A stretch of DNA of 64,000 nucleotides from Dactylis glomerata (taxonomy: Eukaryota > Streptophyta > Magnoliopsida > Poales > Poaceae). The position numbers were made by a program, and so were the translations under genes. Numbering within the stretch: the stretch's first letter is position 1; each line of letters starts with the position of its first letter. The stretch covers positions 4,037,404 through 4,101,403 of the forward strand of contig QXEO01000464.1 of the NCBI GenBank assembly GCA_007115705.1, in the 5' to 3' direction. A model generated the notes under the pieces. That model ran no database searches. It was not told where the DNA came from and worked only from the letters and a program-made list of their open reading frames with translations. Below, piece by piece: positions 1-10,909 of this stretch.

Positions 1-60
1 TTATTTCTTTTGTTATCACTTACCTACTCGAGGACGAGCAAGAGTTAAGCTTGGGGATGC
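1..60 (+). mobile_element. 3' end of internal region of an LTR retroelement, with polypurine tract
   Basis: This stretch matches the last bases before the 3' LTR in elements B (10850-10909) and E (53650-53706), including the purine-rich AAGCTTGGGGATGC run directly before the LTR. It shows that the LTR beginning at 61 is the 3' LTR of an element whose body lies to the left of the window. Confidence 0.8.
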
Positions 61-1493
61 TGATACGTCTCAAACGTATCTATAATTTTTGATGCTCCAT
101 GCTTGTTTTTACACCATTTGCCTTGTGTTTCGTTACACTTCATGGCGTTTTTATGCGATTTCCAGAACTAACCTATTGACAAGATGCCATAGTACCAGTT
201 CCCTGTTTTCTGCTATTTTTGTGTTTCAGAAAAGCTACACAGGAAATATTCTCGAAATTGGACGAAACAAGTTCCAGAAGTCTTATTTTTCCCGGACGAA
301 GACCAAGGACCGAACGAGAGCCGGAGAGGGGCCAGAGGCCGCCCACACCATGAGGGGGCGCGGCCCAGGCCCTAGCTATGCCCACCTATGGTGAGGCCCC
401 CTGGTCGCCTCGTGACGACGCCCCTTCGCCTATAAGAAGCCTCCCGACGAAAAACCCTAAATGAATCGGTGAAATTTCCAGAACAGTTTCGCAGGGCCGC
501 CGCCATCGAAGACAAATTTTGGGGGATAGAAGTCTCTGTTCCGGCACCCTGCCAGGACAGGAAATGCCCCCAGAGCCATCTCCATCGGTCTCCATCGCCG
601 TCTCCGCCGTCTCCATCGACCTCACTGCCATCTCCATCAACCATGTTGTCTCCTATGATGAGGAGGGAGTAGTTCTCCCCCGGGGCTAAGGGCTCTACCG
701 GTAGCTATGTGGTTCACCTCTCTCTCCCATGATGTGATCTTTATGTGATCGTGAGCTTTGTATCTAGTTGAATTGGTAGATGTTATTATTCAGATATTAT
801 GCTACTCCTGTGCTTTATATTTGTAATCTCCGGAGATACCTTGTATCATGGTGTGAAGGTGACTAGTGTGCGCATCATGTGTATCTTTTTGGTTAATGTC
901 TCTATGAATTGTTGGTGTTTGTTGGAACCATCCAGTGCGTTCATGGTGATAGTGTGGGATAATCTAGTTTGGGTACATACGGACTTTGAGGAGTGCTTCG
1001 TAGCCCTACGCATGATTAGTGTTTGTTTTCCATTGGAGAATTGTTTTGAGTTGCATATTGATGATAGTATCTATTAGTTCAATTATGTTATATTTGTTGA
1101 GAGTGTGTCCACTAGTGAAAGTATGATCCCTAGGCCTTGTTTCCAAGCTTTGCACACCGTTTCCTTTCAGTTTTGTTACATGTTTGCTTGCAGCGATACT
1201 TATTTCAGATTACATTTACTACTCATAATCATCACTACTACTTGTATTTCACTATCTCTTCACCGAACTAGTGCACCTATACATCTGACAAGTGTATTGG
1301 GTGTGTTGGGGACACAAGAGACTTTCTGTATCATAATTGCAGGGTTGTTTGAGAGGGATAGCTTTGACCTCTTCATCCCTGAGTTCGATAAACCTTGGGT
1401 AATCCACTTAAGGGAAACTTGTTGCTGCTCTACAAACCTCTGCACTTGGAGGCCCAACACTGTCTACAAGAACAGACGCTTGCGTAGACATCA
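61..1493 (+). mobile_element. 3' LTR, subfamily A, of a TGATACGT-type LTR retroelement
   Basis: The LTR starts TGATACGTCT and ends GTAGACATCA, with TG...CA ends. It has a TATA box (CGCCTATAAG, about 429) and a GC-rich leader containing CCGGCACCCTGCC. Its 5' part is shared with the other LTRs of the window, but its 3' two thirds match only the solo LTR at 41728-43138 and the minus-strand LTR at 59896-61432. The expected target-site copy is CCTAA at 1494-1498; its partner lies outside the window. Open reading frames inside are not conserved as proteins. Confidence 0.85.
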
Positions 1494-1793
1494 CCTAACC
1501 AAAATCCATATCCTTATTTGTATCCAGCGGATTCTCATAATTGCATATCATAAAAATGGACGCGTTGCATATCATATCCTTCAAAATGGGCGCAGATGCG
1601 GATTCTTGGCAGAAATTACATGTATCATTTACATCCATATAGAGGAAGCCAAGCTAGATAGAAGAGTTGTCTCCATGTTTTTGTCTGTGGGCACATTTGG
1701 AGCCTCAATCTACTCGACCTGAGACTCCATCAAACCATCAACATCATACTTCACATCTTGTTTTGACCCCTCAACATTGCCTTGTTAATCTTC
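1494..1793. other. Older host sequence between insertions, left block
   Basis: This 300-bp block has no recognisable gene. It was contiguous with 4993-5538 before the Copia LTR inserted, as shown by the TCTTC duplication at 1789-1793 and 4988-4992. Read on the minus strand after the right block it gives a broken, mostly acidic to neutral coding-like stretch. It is probably a remnant of an old transposon or pseudogene; the class is not identified. Confidence 0.4.
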
Positions 1794-4700
1794 TGTTGGG
1801 GTTCTTGGCAGAAAATAAAAAATTCCTACGACTTGTACCCAAGATCTATCCTATATATGTAGATGTAAGATAACGGAGGAGTGATGGTGTTCATACCCTT
1901 GAAGACCGAAAGCGGGATAAACGTTGTCGATGAAGAAAAGCGAAGCCGGCCTCAAGGTCGTGTAGATGAACAACTCGATGAAGATAGGCGCCACAGATGG
2001 TAGCACCTCTGTATCTGTACACAGGTCCGGTGTATAGACGTCTGCGGAAGAACATGGACTCAGATCGGAAAACAAGCAGCGTGACGGTGTCTGGGTGGCT
2101 GAAGAACCTCAAACCCGCAAGCACAGCCCCAAACGAGGGAGCCAAGCTGAAGGGGAGAGTGACTCGTGGGAGGAGAGAATGAATGAATGAGGAGAGGGGT
2201 GGATGGGTGCCTCCTTTTATAAGGGGGATTGGGTTGGTGGCACCTCCCCGAGGTAAAGCCTCCTCGAGGGAGGCACCCTCCCTTGGCCGCTGGCCCCTAG
2301 GGAAACCTTACGGTGCCCTCCACCTCTCCTTGGGCCGCTGGCCCCTCCTAGTGGACTTCCACAAGGCCCATTAGGGGGTGCCCAATTATTAATTAATATT
2401 TAATTCCATTAATTAAATACTAAACATATTAATTAACTCCTTATTGTATTTCTTTCATTCCGGAACCTTTCCGGTCTTCCATTTCATATTTCATTAACTC
2501 CAAGTAAATCCCAAAGTGTCGTATACCAATAAGTGTACCACCCTACGGTCGGGAGTACTCCAGACATGATCAAGGCTCCTCTCCGATCAATGATCAACAA
2601 CGGGATCTAGAAAGCCATGTTGAACCATGTGCACTCCACGAATAACATCATTGATCCGTAAACGTCGAGTCCCATTCCCTTTGTCATATGATACCTAGTT
2701 TGTCTGATGATACGACTCAAACGTATCTATAATTTTTGATGCTCCATGCTTGTTCTTACACCATTTGCTTAGTGTTTCGTTACACTTCGTGGCATTTTTA
2801 TGCATTTTCCGGGACTAACCTATTAACAAGATGCCACAGTGCCAGTTCCCTGTTTTTCTGTTGTTTTTGTATTTCAAAAAAGTTATACAGGAAATATTCT
2901 TGAAATTGGAAGAAACAAAAGCCGAACCTCCTATTATTTAACGAAGCTTCCAGAAGACCGAAGAGGAGACGGAGGGGGGCCACAGGGCGGCCACACCACA
3001 GGGCAGCGCGGCCTGCCCCTAGCCCGCGCCCCCTGGTGGTGAGGCCACCCTGGTCCACCTCTGACGCTGCCCCTTCGCCTATAAAGACCCCCCAACGGGA
3101 AAAACCTAAACACCCGATCAATTTTCTAGAAACACATCGCGATCCGCCGCCGTCGTCGACCCGAGATCGGGAGGGTCCAAAAGTTCTTCCCGGCACCCTG
3201 CCGGAGAGGGGAATCGCCACCGGAGGTCTTCTTCATCGCCATGCTTGCCTCCGGCGTGATGAGTGAGTAGTCTACCTTGGACTATGGGTCCATAGCAGTA
3301 GCTAGATGGTTGTCTTCTCCACCATGTGCTTCATGTTTAGATCTCGTGAGATGCCTTACATGATCGAGATCACCTTTGTGTAATTCTACATATTGTGTTT
3401 GTTGAGATCCGATGAATATTGGTGTTATGTTAAGTTGATGTGTTGAATATTATCTTATGTTATCTCTATGTTATTTATGATCTTGCATGCTCTCCGTTGT
3501 TAGTAGCTATCTTGGCCAAGTAGATACTAGTGACTCCAAGAGGGGGTATTTATGCTCGATAGTTGGGTTCATGCCTCTATTTAATCTGGGGGAGTGACAG
3601 AAACCTTTAAGGTTGTAGATGTGTTGTTGCCACTAGGGAGAAAACAACATTCTTATGTCCAAGGACATTCGTTTTGTTTACATTACACACTTTGCTTAAT
3701 GCAGTTATCTGTTGTTCGCAACTTAATACTCGTGGGGTGTTCGGACGATATCCCCGTGGGTGGATTATTAGTCATAGATGCAGTTGGATGGCGGTCTATG
3801 TATTTTGTTGTAATGCCCAGAGTAAATCTCATAGTGATCCTCGTGATATATGCACGTTATCTTTATTCTATCAATTGCCCAACTGTAATTTGTTTACCTT
3901 GCATGTCGTTATTTATCTTATGGAGAGACACCACTAGTGAACTGTGGACCCTGGTCCAATTTCCTTTACATTGTTACACCGTTTTACTTTTACTCGCACT
4001 GTTTACTTTCTCGCATACTACTACTGTTTTCCACTCGATACGCTCAATTCTTTGTTTACAGCAAACCGGTGAGATTGACAACCTCATTGTAAGTTGGGAG
4101 CAAAGTTCTTGGTTGTGTTGTGTGCAGGTTCCACGTTGCTACTAGTTGAAGACGCACCAACAAGAATTGTAAACAGCGCCCTTGCTGGAGTGTCACGAAG
4201 CTAGCAGGCATCACCTTTTCCTACTGGATCGATAAACCTTGGTTTCTTAGTGAGGGAAAGACTTGCTATTGTGCTCATCATACCTTCCTCTTGGGGTTCC
4301 CAACTGGGTGGTTATCCTGCCCGCATCATTTGACATCTGATCTTCGATATCTCGATATCGTATTCAATCTTGTTACCGACAAACTTCTTTACTCGTTCTC
4401 ATGACATTGCATTCTCGTGACCTAGTCACATGCTTGCAAGCTTTGTAGATGCAACTGTCACCGAGTGGACCCAGAGTATCAATTCGTCACGCGGATGAAC
4501 AAATCCTGCTCTTGATCCATACACCTCAACATATTGCATTGGAATACCTGAGAGACACCTTTTATATCACCTTGTTACAGAGTGATCATTGATGCAGTCA
4601 AGGCAGCCTTGGGAAGTAGTGATTAAATATGATCTCATGGTCTAAGGATTATGTTACTATTTTCTTAGTTATTGCAATGTTTGAACTATGTGGTTGATTT

Positions 4701-4987
4701 CATCGCAATACTAATGTTGGGTGTGTATCCATCATGTCCAACATGACCTCAGTGTCAATTGACACACATGTTCATGATGAGTAAATCTTGATCATCAGTT
4801 GACCAATGAGCAAGTCGAATAGAGGATACTAGGGACTAGGTTGTTATATATATACCACATGAGTACTAATGTTTCGCTTAATACAGTTACAACATGGAAT
4901 ACAACACATTATGAACAAAATGAGATACGACTTTATGATAATAAAAAAGTACACTTTATTAGTTGCCTCTAGGGCATATCTCCAACA
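1794..4987 (-). mobile_element. Copia solo LTR (BARE/Angela-related), interrupted by a second solo LTR
   Basis: On the minus strand it begins TGTTGGAGATATGCCCTAG (at 4987) and ends CCCCAACA (at 1794), so the termini are inverted repeats. Perfect 5-bp target duplications TCTTC lie at 1789-1793 and 4988-4992. Without the insertion at 2708-4328 the LTR is about 1.57 kb. It has a TATA-like TTATAAAAGG on the minus strand near 2216-2225. No internal region is present, so it is a solo LTR left by LTR-LTR recombination. The assignment rests on the start sequence typical of the Triticeae BARE/Angela group. Confidence 0.85.
2708..4328 (+). mobile_element. Solo LTR, subfamily B, nested in the Copia LTR
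   Basis: It starts TGATACGACT and ends CCGCATCA. Flanking 5-mers are TCTGA (2703-2707) and TTTGA (4329-4333), a target duplication with one mismatch, and the Copia LTR resumes on both sides. TATA motif CTATAAAGAC lies near 3077, and the perfect hairpin CCGGCACCCTGCCGG at 3190-3204. Short ORFs inside are not supported as genes. Confidence 0.85.
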
Positions 4988-4992
4988 TCTTC

Positions 4993-5533
4993 ATCCATTT
5001 CCAACCCTTCATCCAATTCTTTGGCACAATCATCATCATGATCAACATCCCCGGTAGTACATGTACCATCCTCAATCTCAACACCTTCGTCTCTATCAGA
5101 GCCCTGATGCTTGTCTTCACTAGAGCCACTTCCTTCCACATTCTTACCGCCATCCCACTAGCACCAGCCGAGCAGGAGGAACATGGGTTTTTTTGTGCCA
5201 AACTCCCCCTCAACCTTCCATCTGATGTGTTACCCTTGCCCATTAATATATGCATAATTAATCTCATTTATCAGCTCATGCTTATCGGGGAAGACTTATC
5301 TACCACCAAAGGTTCATCAACCAAGAAGGCTAACTGTTGGGGCAACTTTTCCTTTTCCCCATTTTAGAATTTCAAATGCTCAAACCTAGACTTTTGTAAG
5401 TGCTTCGAACGCTTCAGCACCCATCTGAGAGTTCACCATAGTAGCCTTGATGTCTTGAGTCACAAAATAGAATCCTTGCTGAAGCTGATCAAGCCCCTCC
5501 ACACAAGGGTGGATCCCGTGTATACAGCATTGG
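4993..5533 (-). pseudogene. Unidentified decayed coding-like fragment
   Basis: On the minus strand the sequence reading from 12.6 kb across the element B insertion point into 5538-5386 gives a continuous stretch (EWGQLPQCCIHGIHPCVEGL, then TQDIKATMVNSQMGAEAFEA) ending in a stop near 5386. A further acidic stretch (DGTCTTGDVDHDDDCAKELD) lies at about 5080-5000 in another frame. It is neither intact nor recognised. It may be a remnant of a DNA transposon ORF or a degraded host exon. Element B (5539-12558) and the Copia LTR have split it. Confidence 0.35.
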
Positions 5534-5538
5534 GGCAG

Positions 5539-7211
5539 TGATACGTCTCCAACGTATCCATAATTTTTGATGCCCCATGCTTGTTTTTTACACCATTTGT
5601 TTAGTGTTTCGTTACACTTCGTGGCATTTTTATGCATTTTCCGGAACTAACCTATTAACAAGATGCCATAGTGCCGGTTCCCTGTTTTCTGTTGTTTTTG
5701 TGTTTCAGAAAAGTTACACGGGAAATATTCTCAGAATTGGACGAAACCAAAGCCAGTCATCCAGATATTTCACGGAGCTTCCAAAACACCGAAGAGGAGA
5801 CAGAGCCGGACCAGAGGGTGGCCACACCACCAGGGGGCGCGACCCACCCCTGGTCCGCGCCGGCCTGTGGTGTGGGCCCCCTGGTCCACCTCTGACGTCG
5901 CCCCTTCGCCTATAAAGACCCCCCGATGGGAAAAACCTAAATACCCGATCACTTTTCTAGAACACATCGCGATCCACCGCCGCCATCGACCCGAAGATCG
6001 GGAGGGTCCAGAAGCTCTTCCCGGCACCCTGCCGGAGAGAGGAATCGCCACCGGAGGTCTTCTTCATCGCCATGCTTACCTCTGAAGCGATGAGTGAGTA
6101 GTCTACCTTGGACTATGGGTCCATAGCAGTAGCTAGATTGTTGTCTTCTCCACCATGTGCTTCATGTTTAGATCTCGTGAGCTGCTTTACATGATCGAGA
6201 TCACTGTTATGTAATTCTACATGTTGTGTTTGTTGGGATCCGATGAATATTGGTGTTATGATTGAGTTGATGTACTGAATTTTATCTTATGTTATCTCTA
6301 TGTTGTTTATGATCTTGCATGCTCTCTATTGTTAGTAGCTATCTTAGCCAAGTAGTTGCTAGTGACTCCAAGAGGGGGTATTTATGCTCGATAGTGGGTT
6401 CATGCCTCTATTTAATCTGGGGGAGTGACAGAAACCTCTAAGGTTGTAGATGTGCTGTTGCTACTAGGGGGAAAACAATATTCATATGCTCGAGGGCATA
6501 TGCTTTGTTTACATTACATACTTTGCTTAATGTAATTATCTGTTGTTCGCAACTTAATACTTGTGGAGTTCTCGGATTGATTCGCCACAAGTGGATTATT
6601 AGTCATAGATGCAGTTGGATGGCGGTCTATGTATCTTGTTGTAATGCCCAGAGTAAATCTCATAGTGATCCTCTCGACATATGCACGTTGTCTTTATTCT
6701 ATCAATTGCCCAACTGTAATTTGTTTACCCAGCATGTATTATTTTATCTTATGGAGAGACACCGCTAGTGAACTGTGGACCCCGGTCCTATTTCCTTTAT
6801 ATTGCTATCATCTATTTATTTTACTCGCACTGTTTACTTTACTCGCATATTACTATCACTTTCCACTCGATACGCTCATACCCTTTGTTTCAAGCAAACC
6901 GGTGAGATTGACAACCTCATCGTAAGTTGGGAACAAAGTATTTGGTTGTGTTGTGTGCAGGTTCCACGTTGCTACTGGTTGAAGACGCGCTAACAAGTTA
7001 TCGTTAACGGCGCCCTTGTTAGAGCATCACGCAGCTAGTGGGCATCAGCTTCAGTTGTATTGTCTTCCTCCTACTGGATTGACTACCTTGGTTTCATAAC
7101 TGAGGGAAAACTTGCTGCTATATTCATCAAACCTTCTCTTGGGGTTTCCAACTGGCTGGTAATTTACTACACACAATCAAGTTTTCTGGCATCATCATCA
7201 CCGCGCCATCA
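5539..7211 (+). repeat. 5' LTR of element B (subfamily B)
   Basis: 1,673 bp, TGATACGTCT to GCGCCATCA. A TATA box (CGCCTATAAAGACC) lies near 5907-5920 and the perfect hairpin CCGGCACCCTGCCGG at 6021-6035, just inside the presumed transcript. Relative to the 3' LTR it retains about 20 extra bases in a pyrimidine-rich stretch near 6800-6840. Confidence 0.88.
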
Positions 7212-7221
7212 ACAAGTTTTC

Positions 7222-7239
7222 TGGCGCCGTTGCCGGGGA
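7222..7239 (+). promoter_or_regulatory. Primer-binding site complementary to tRNA-Asp 3' end
   Basis: TGGCGCCGTTGCCGGGGA begins 10 bases after the 5' LTR. It is the exact complement of the 3' end of plant tRNA-Asp including CCA, recalled from knowledge of that tRNA. It marks the minus-strand DNA priming site. The same motif follows the LTRs of elements C and E. Confidence 0.85.
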
Positions 7240-7390
7240 GGAAGAAGACTTCTGCAAGGGGAGTTTTTGCACGCACATCCTTACTTTGTTTTAAGTTTTG
7301 CTTTACTTTATTTTTACTTGCATCATTTTATCAAAAACCCCCAAAAAATTAGTATCCTTGATAGTTGTTATTTCTTTACTTTAGTTCATT

Positions 7391-7984
7391 ATGTTGTTCC
7401 CTAAGTACGTTTTGGAGGACCTCTCAGTAGATAGTGGTTCAATTATTGGAAAAAGTAACATCGAGGAGTTCTTTAATCATATTAGTATGCATAAAGATGT
7501 TGAGAAAAAGTCTTTGGCTGAGCTTGCTCCTAGTTATGAAGTTGCTTCTACTTATTTAATTCATATGTTAGAAGCTAGATTTGCTAGCCTTAATCCTTGT
7601 ATGCAATACATGTTTCTTAAGCTTCATGATACTGAGGATCCCGAAAAGAAAGCTTTTATCCTTGAAGCTCTGCGCATAGAATTTAGAGATGTTGCCATTA
7701 AAGCTAGGAAAGTTCTTAAGCGTTTTAATAAGCTTGGTTCACCTATAAAGGTTGTTAGTACAAACAATGAGGGAACCGAAATACCTATATCTAGCAAATT
7801 CTTAGGATTGTATGAAGCTTTTGAAAATAATTTTGATTGGATCTGTCCCAAAAATCTTTTTAGTGATTTGAGTGAACCAAAGCGTGATCACAAAGGGTCT
7901 TCAAAAACTTATGTGGATGAAATACAATGCCTTATTGAGAAGACCTCTTCAATGGATCTTAATGCCTCTCTTGATATTACTTAA
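7391..7984 (+). CDS. Uncharacterised 197-aa ORF carried by element B in place of gag-protease
   Basis: This uninterrupted reading frame starts MLFPKYVLEDLSVD and ends SSMDLNASLDIT. The flanking DNA aligns with the untranslated regions on both sides of the gag-protease ORF of elements C and E: the A-rich leader before the ATG, and the region after the stop. Its last residues (NASLDIT) resemble the end of the gag-protease ORF (DASSLDIT in E). The body in between does not look like gag: there is no DWLLSL-type gag motif, no Cys-His knuckle and no protease triad. It is charged and probably helical, with no signal peptide or membrane segment. Function is unknown. It could be a captured host fragment, a diverged accessory protein or a highly diverged gag remnant. 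Codon use is AT-rich, like the gag ORFs of C and E. Confidence 0.6.
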   Translation: MLFPKYVLEDLSVDSGSIIGKSNIEEFFNHISMHKDVEKKSLAELAPSYEVASTYLIHMLEARFASLNPCMQYMFLKLHDTEDPEKKAFILEALRIEFRDVAIKARKVLKRFNKLGSPIKVVSTNNEGTEIPISSKFLGLYEAFENNFDWICPKNLFSDLSEPKRDHKGSSKTYVDEIQCLIEKTSSMDLNASLDIT

Positions 7985-10909
7985 TTCGCACTTTCTGCGC
8001 CTAGCTCAAAGGCGTTAAAGAAAAGCACTCTTGGGAGATAACCCAATGTTTTTACATTCAGTTATTTTTATTTTATTTGAGTCTTGGAAGTTATTACTAC
8101 TGTAATGACCGCTCCTTATCATTTTTATTTCGTTTTTGTGCCAAGAGAAGCCTCTAATTTGAGTGAGGTAAGATTTGAGGATGTTGCTATCCTGAAACAG
8201 TTTTCAGTGCTGCACCGTAAAAATTCATGAAAATTCTCTGTAAATCTTTTGGACCTGCGATTTCTTGTGCATATGCCCCAGGTTATATACAAACTTTCAT
8301 TAGTTGAACACTTTTTGATTTGAGCAACAGAAAACCCTCTAAAAATTCGACCTTTATCAGCTGTTTTGTTTTGATAGATTTCGGCCAATATTTGTGTTTG
8401 TCGCTTTATCGCTTTCTTTTTTAGTTCTTTTGATCACGGAACTTTTGGGGAAGTTGCTACAGTAGTATATGCTTTATATGTGATGGTTTTGAGTTGAAAC
8501 CTGAAGCAAAAAAGGGTTGATTCAATGTTATGCTTACACTAATGTTGCAAATAGATTTGTGTTTAGTTTTGTATGAAGGAAGTTTTCAAGTGTAGGGATT
8601 AGAGAATGATTAGATGAGTTGAAGAATGGACAAAAGCTCAAGCTTCGGGATGCCCACGCACCCCAAGAAATATCCAAGAAGTACAAGCGTCAAAGCTTGG
8701 GGATGCCCCCGAGGCACCCCTTCTTCATCGGCAAAAATCAGGTCACCTTTCAAAACACTATATTTTTATTGCTTCATGCATTATCCGTTTTTCTTGGAGC
8801 GTCAGCTGTTTTTAGTTTTTAGTTTAGTTTTGTTTTGTTTGCTGCAATAAATGGTTGGACCCCAACAAATTCCTTTTGGAGAAGTTGCCTTGCTTTTTAT
8901 TTGCCAAGAACACTCCATTTTTCATTCTTACTATTTCAACGAGTGTTCTCTTTTTCTAGAACTACGTTTAGCTTTCGATTTTCGCCTTGATTTGTGTTCA
9001 GATCTTGTTATATCTTTTTATCAAGGTTTATTTTTGACTCTGTTCCATATTGGTTTTCATCAAAAGAGTTGTTTATAAAAAGTTCGAATGGTGTTGGAAA
9101 AGAGAAAAAGCTTTATGCAAAAAGTGGTACAAGAAGGAGCTTGTGTAGACTGCGGCCTAGGCTTTTGCATGTCGTGCTTGATGTATTTTTGATAGTATGC
9201 TTAGTGGTTTTGCTGTAGCATGACTTGTCTCAAATAACTGAGATTGCTTAATGAGCCTTTGAAAAAATCATGCGTTGTTTTAATTATTTGGAAGCATTAT
9301 TTTGGTTTTCTCCTTTGATGCTTTATTTGGGTTGACTTGGCGCATGCTCACACATGTTAGACTCATACAAAGTCGTCATTGCCTCTATGATCATTTAGTT
9401 TTTGACTTTTGATGCCATCTTATGTTTCTTTTAATGTCGCTTTGTCGCTATGCATGATTATGGCTGTTATTGCTCTCTTAGTTGGTCGCCCCCAGACTTT
9501 TGCTAGCCCTCATTTTGTACTGAGTATGAGCTCTACTCGTGCATCCAACTCCTAAAAACCAAGTTGTTCCAAAGTGTCCACCATACATACCTATTAGCAA
9601 TTTGCTATTCCAAAGTATATTTGACTTGCTTTTATCTACCCTTCAAATTAAACTCTTTTGGTGTTATGCAAAAATTGGTCAGTAAAGCTCTCACGAACCA
9701 GATGGCACACTTTACTTTTCTCGCTTTAAAATTTTGACATTGTGGTCTCTTATGTTGAGTTGTTATGCTTGCAAGTTGTAAGTTGGGAATTAGCCCAGCC
9801 ATGCCGTCATGGGGCAAGCTTTCAACATTGCACTATCTTTCATTTGAGTTGATATCGTGATCTTTTGTTAATGGATACTCGCGATGTGAAATGAATTGGG
9901 AATCTTGCGGGATCATGGAGTTTATATACGTGTTAGAGAAACGCCTGGGCCGCTAATCTAAGCCATGCATAATTCATGGTGGAAATTTACAGCATGCCCA
10001 TAATGAACATCCGACGACGCATCTCGCAATAAAAAGCTATACCAATGGTAAATAAAAGAGATGCCGAGGTGTTCATTGTCTGTTTGTCCTGTCATTTTGA
10101 TGTGGGCTTGTTCCATGTCATCGGGCACGGAGGTACCCCGTTGGCGGTTCTCGATGATATGTGTATACTTACAATGACAAGAGCTTGCTTGGGACTCTAA
10201 GTAAAGTAGCATGAGGTTTGGGTATTCGTATTTCACGGGACACGAGGTTTTCAACTTATGATTTGTCAAGCATATGCAGCATAAGTGTTCTCGCATTAAC
10301 TTTAACCATTCAAGATGCTTATGATGGGGGCAATGAGAGCTCAAAGCCGGTAAGTACCATAATTTTTGAAGGTTTATAAAACTTGCAATCACTGCTTCCC
10401 TCCGCGAAGGGCCTTTCTTTTACTTTTATGTTGAGTCACCACCTTCTACCTTTATGCACCATTAAGAGAGCATAGTTGTCATTCTGAGTATAATGTGCAT
10501 TGTTCCAAAGTTTTCATTGATTGATGCATATTGTTGGTTTTACTTGTTCTTAAATTACTTGTATCTAGTCGCCCTCTTAAACTTGAAGGTGTCCTATGCA
10601 TTTATGTTTTGCTCTCCATGAAGGACAAGCTGAAAACCATTTGTATGTTTTTCCTTATGATTTGAACACACATTTGACTTTCATTTTCATAATCTTTTGT
10701 TTGTGTTCATTTTCATGTTATAACATGGTTGCTAAGTTTCTTCTATCAAGATTATATCTTTCATGCCCATGTTTTAAGTTCTTTTGATCCCAGCACACAA
10801 TGCTTACATAGATGATCAAGATTGTGTAGGTGCATGTCACCTCAAAAATTATTTTCTTTTGTTATCACTTACCTACTCGAGGACGAGCAGGAATTAAGCT
10901 TGGGGATGC
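7985..10909 (+). mobile_element. 3' untranslated region of element B with polypurine tract
   Basis: About 2.9 kb without coding potential, closely matching 51130-53706 of element E and the reverse complement of 61433-64000. It contains the conserved post-stop hairpins (about 7985-8046), two internal polypurine-like motifs (near 8640 and 8693) and the terminal tract AAGCTTGGGGATGC directly before the 3' LTR at 10910. Small ORFs here are not conserved as proteins. Confidence 0.75.

Noticed and set aside
1105..1722. 205-codon open frame at 1105-1722
   Set aside because: It runs across the LTR end and its target site, so it cannot be a conserved gene.
5770..6051. Antisense ORF of about 93 codons in LTRs (also at 11140-11421, 47425-47709, 53935-54219), starting MAIPLSGRVPGRASG
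   Set aside because: It recurs because the LTRs are copies of each other and the leader is GC-rich. Its composition is low complexity, it covers the conserved RNA hairpin, and variants at 2798-3220 and 39666-39950 differ in length. There is no evidence of a protein.
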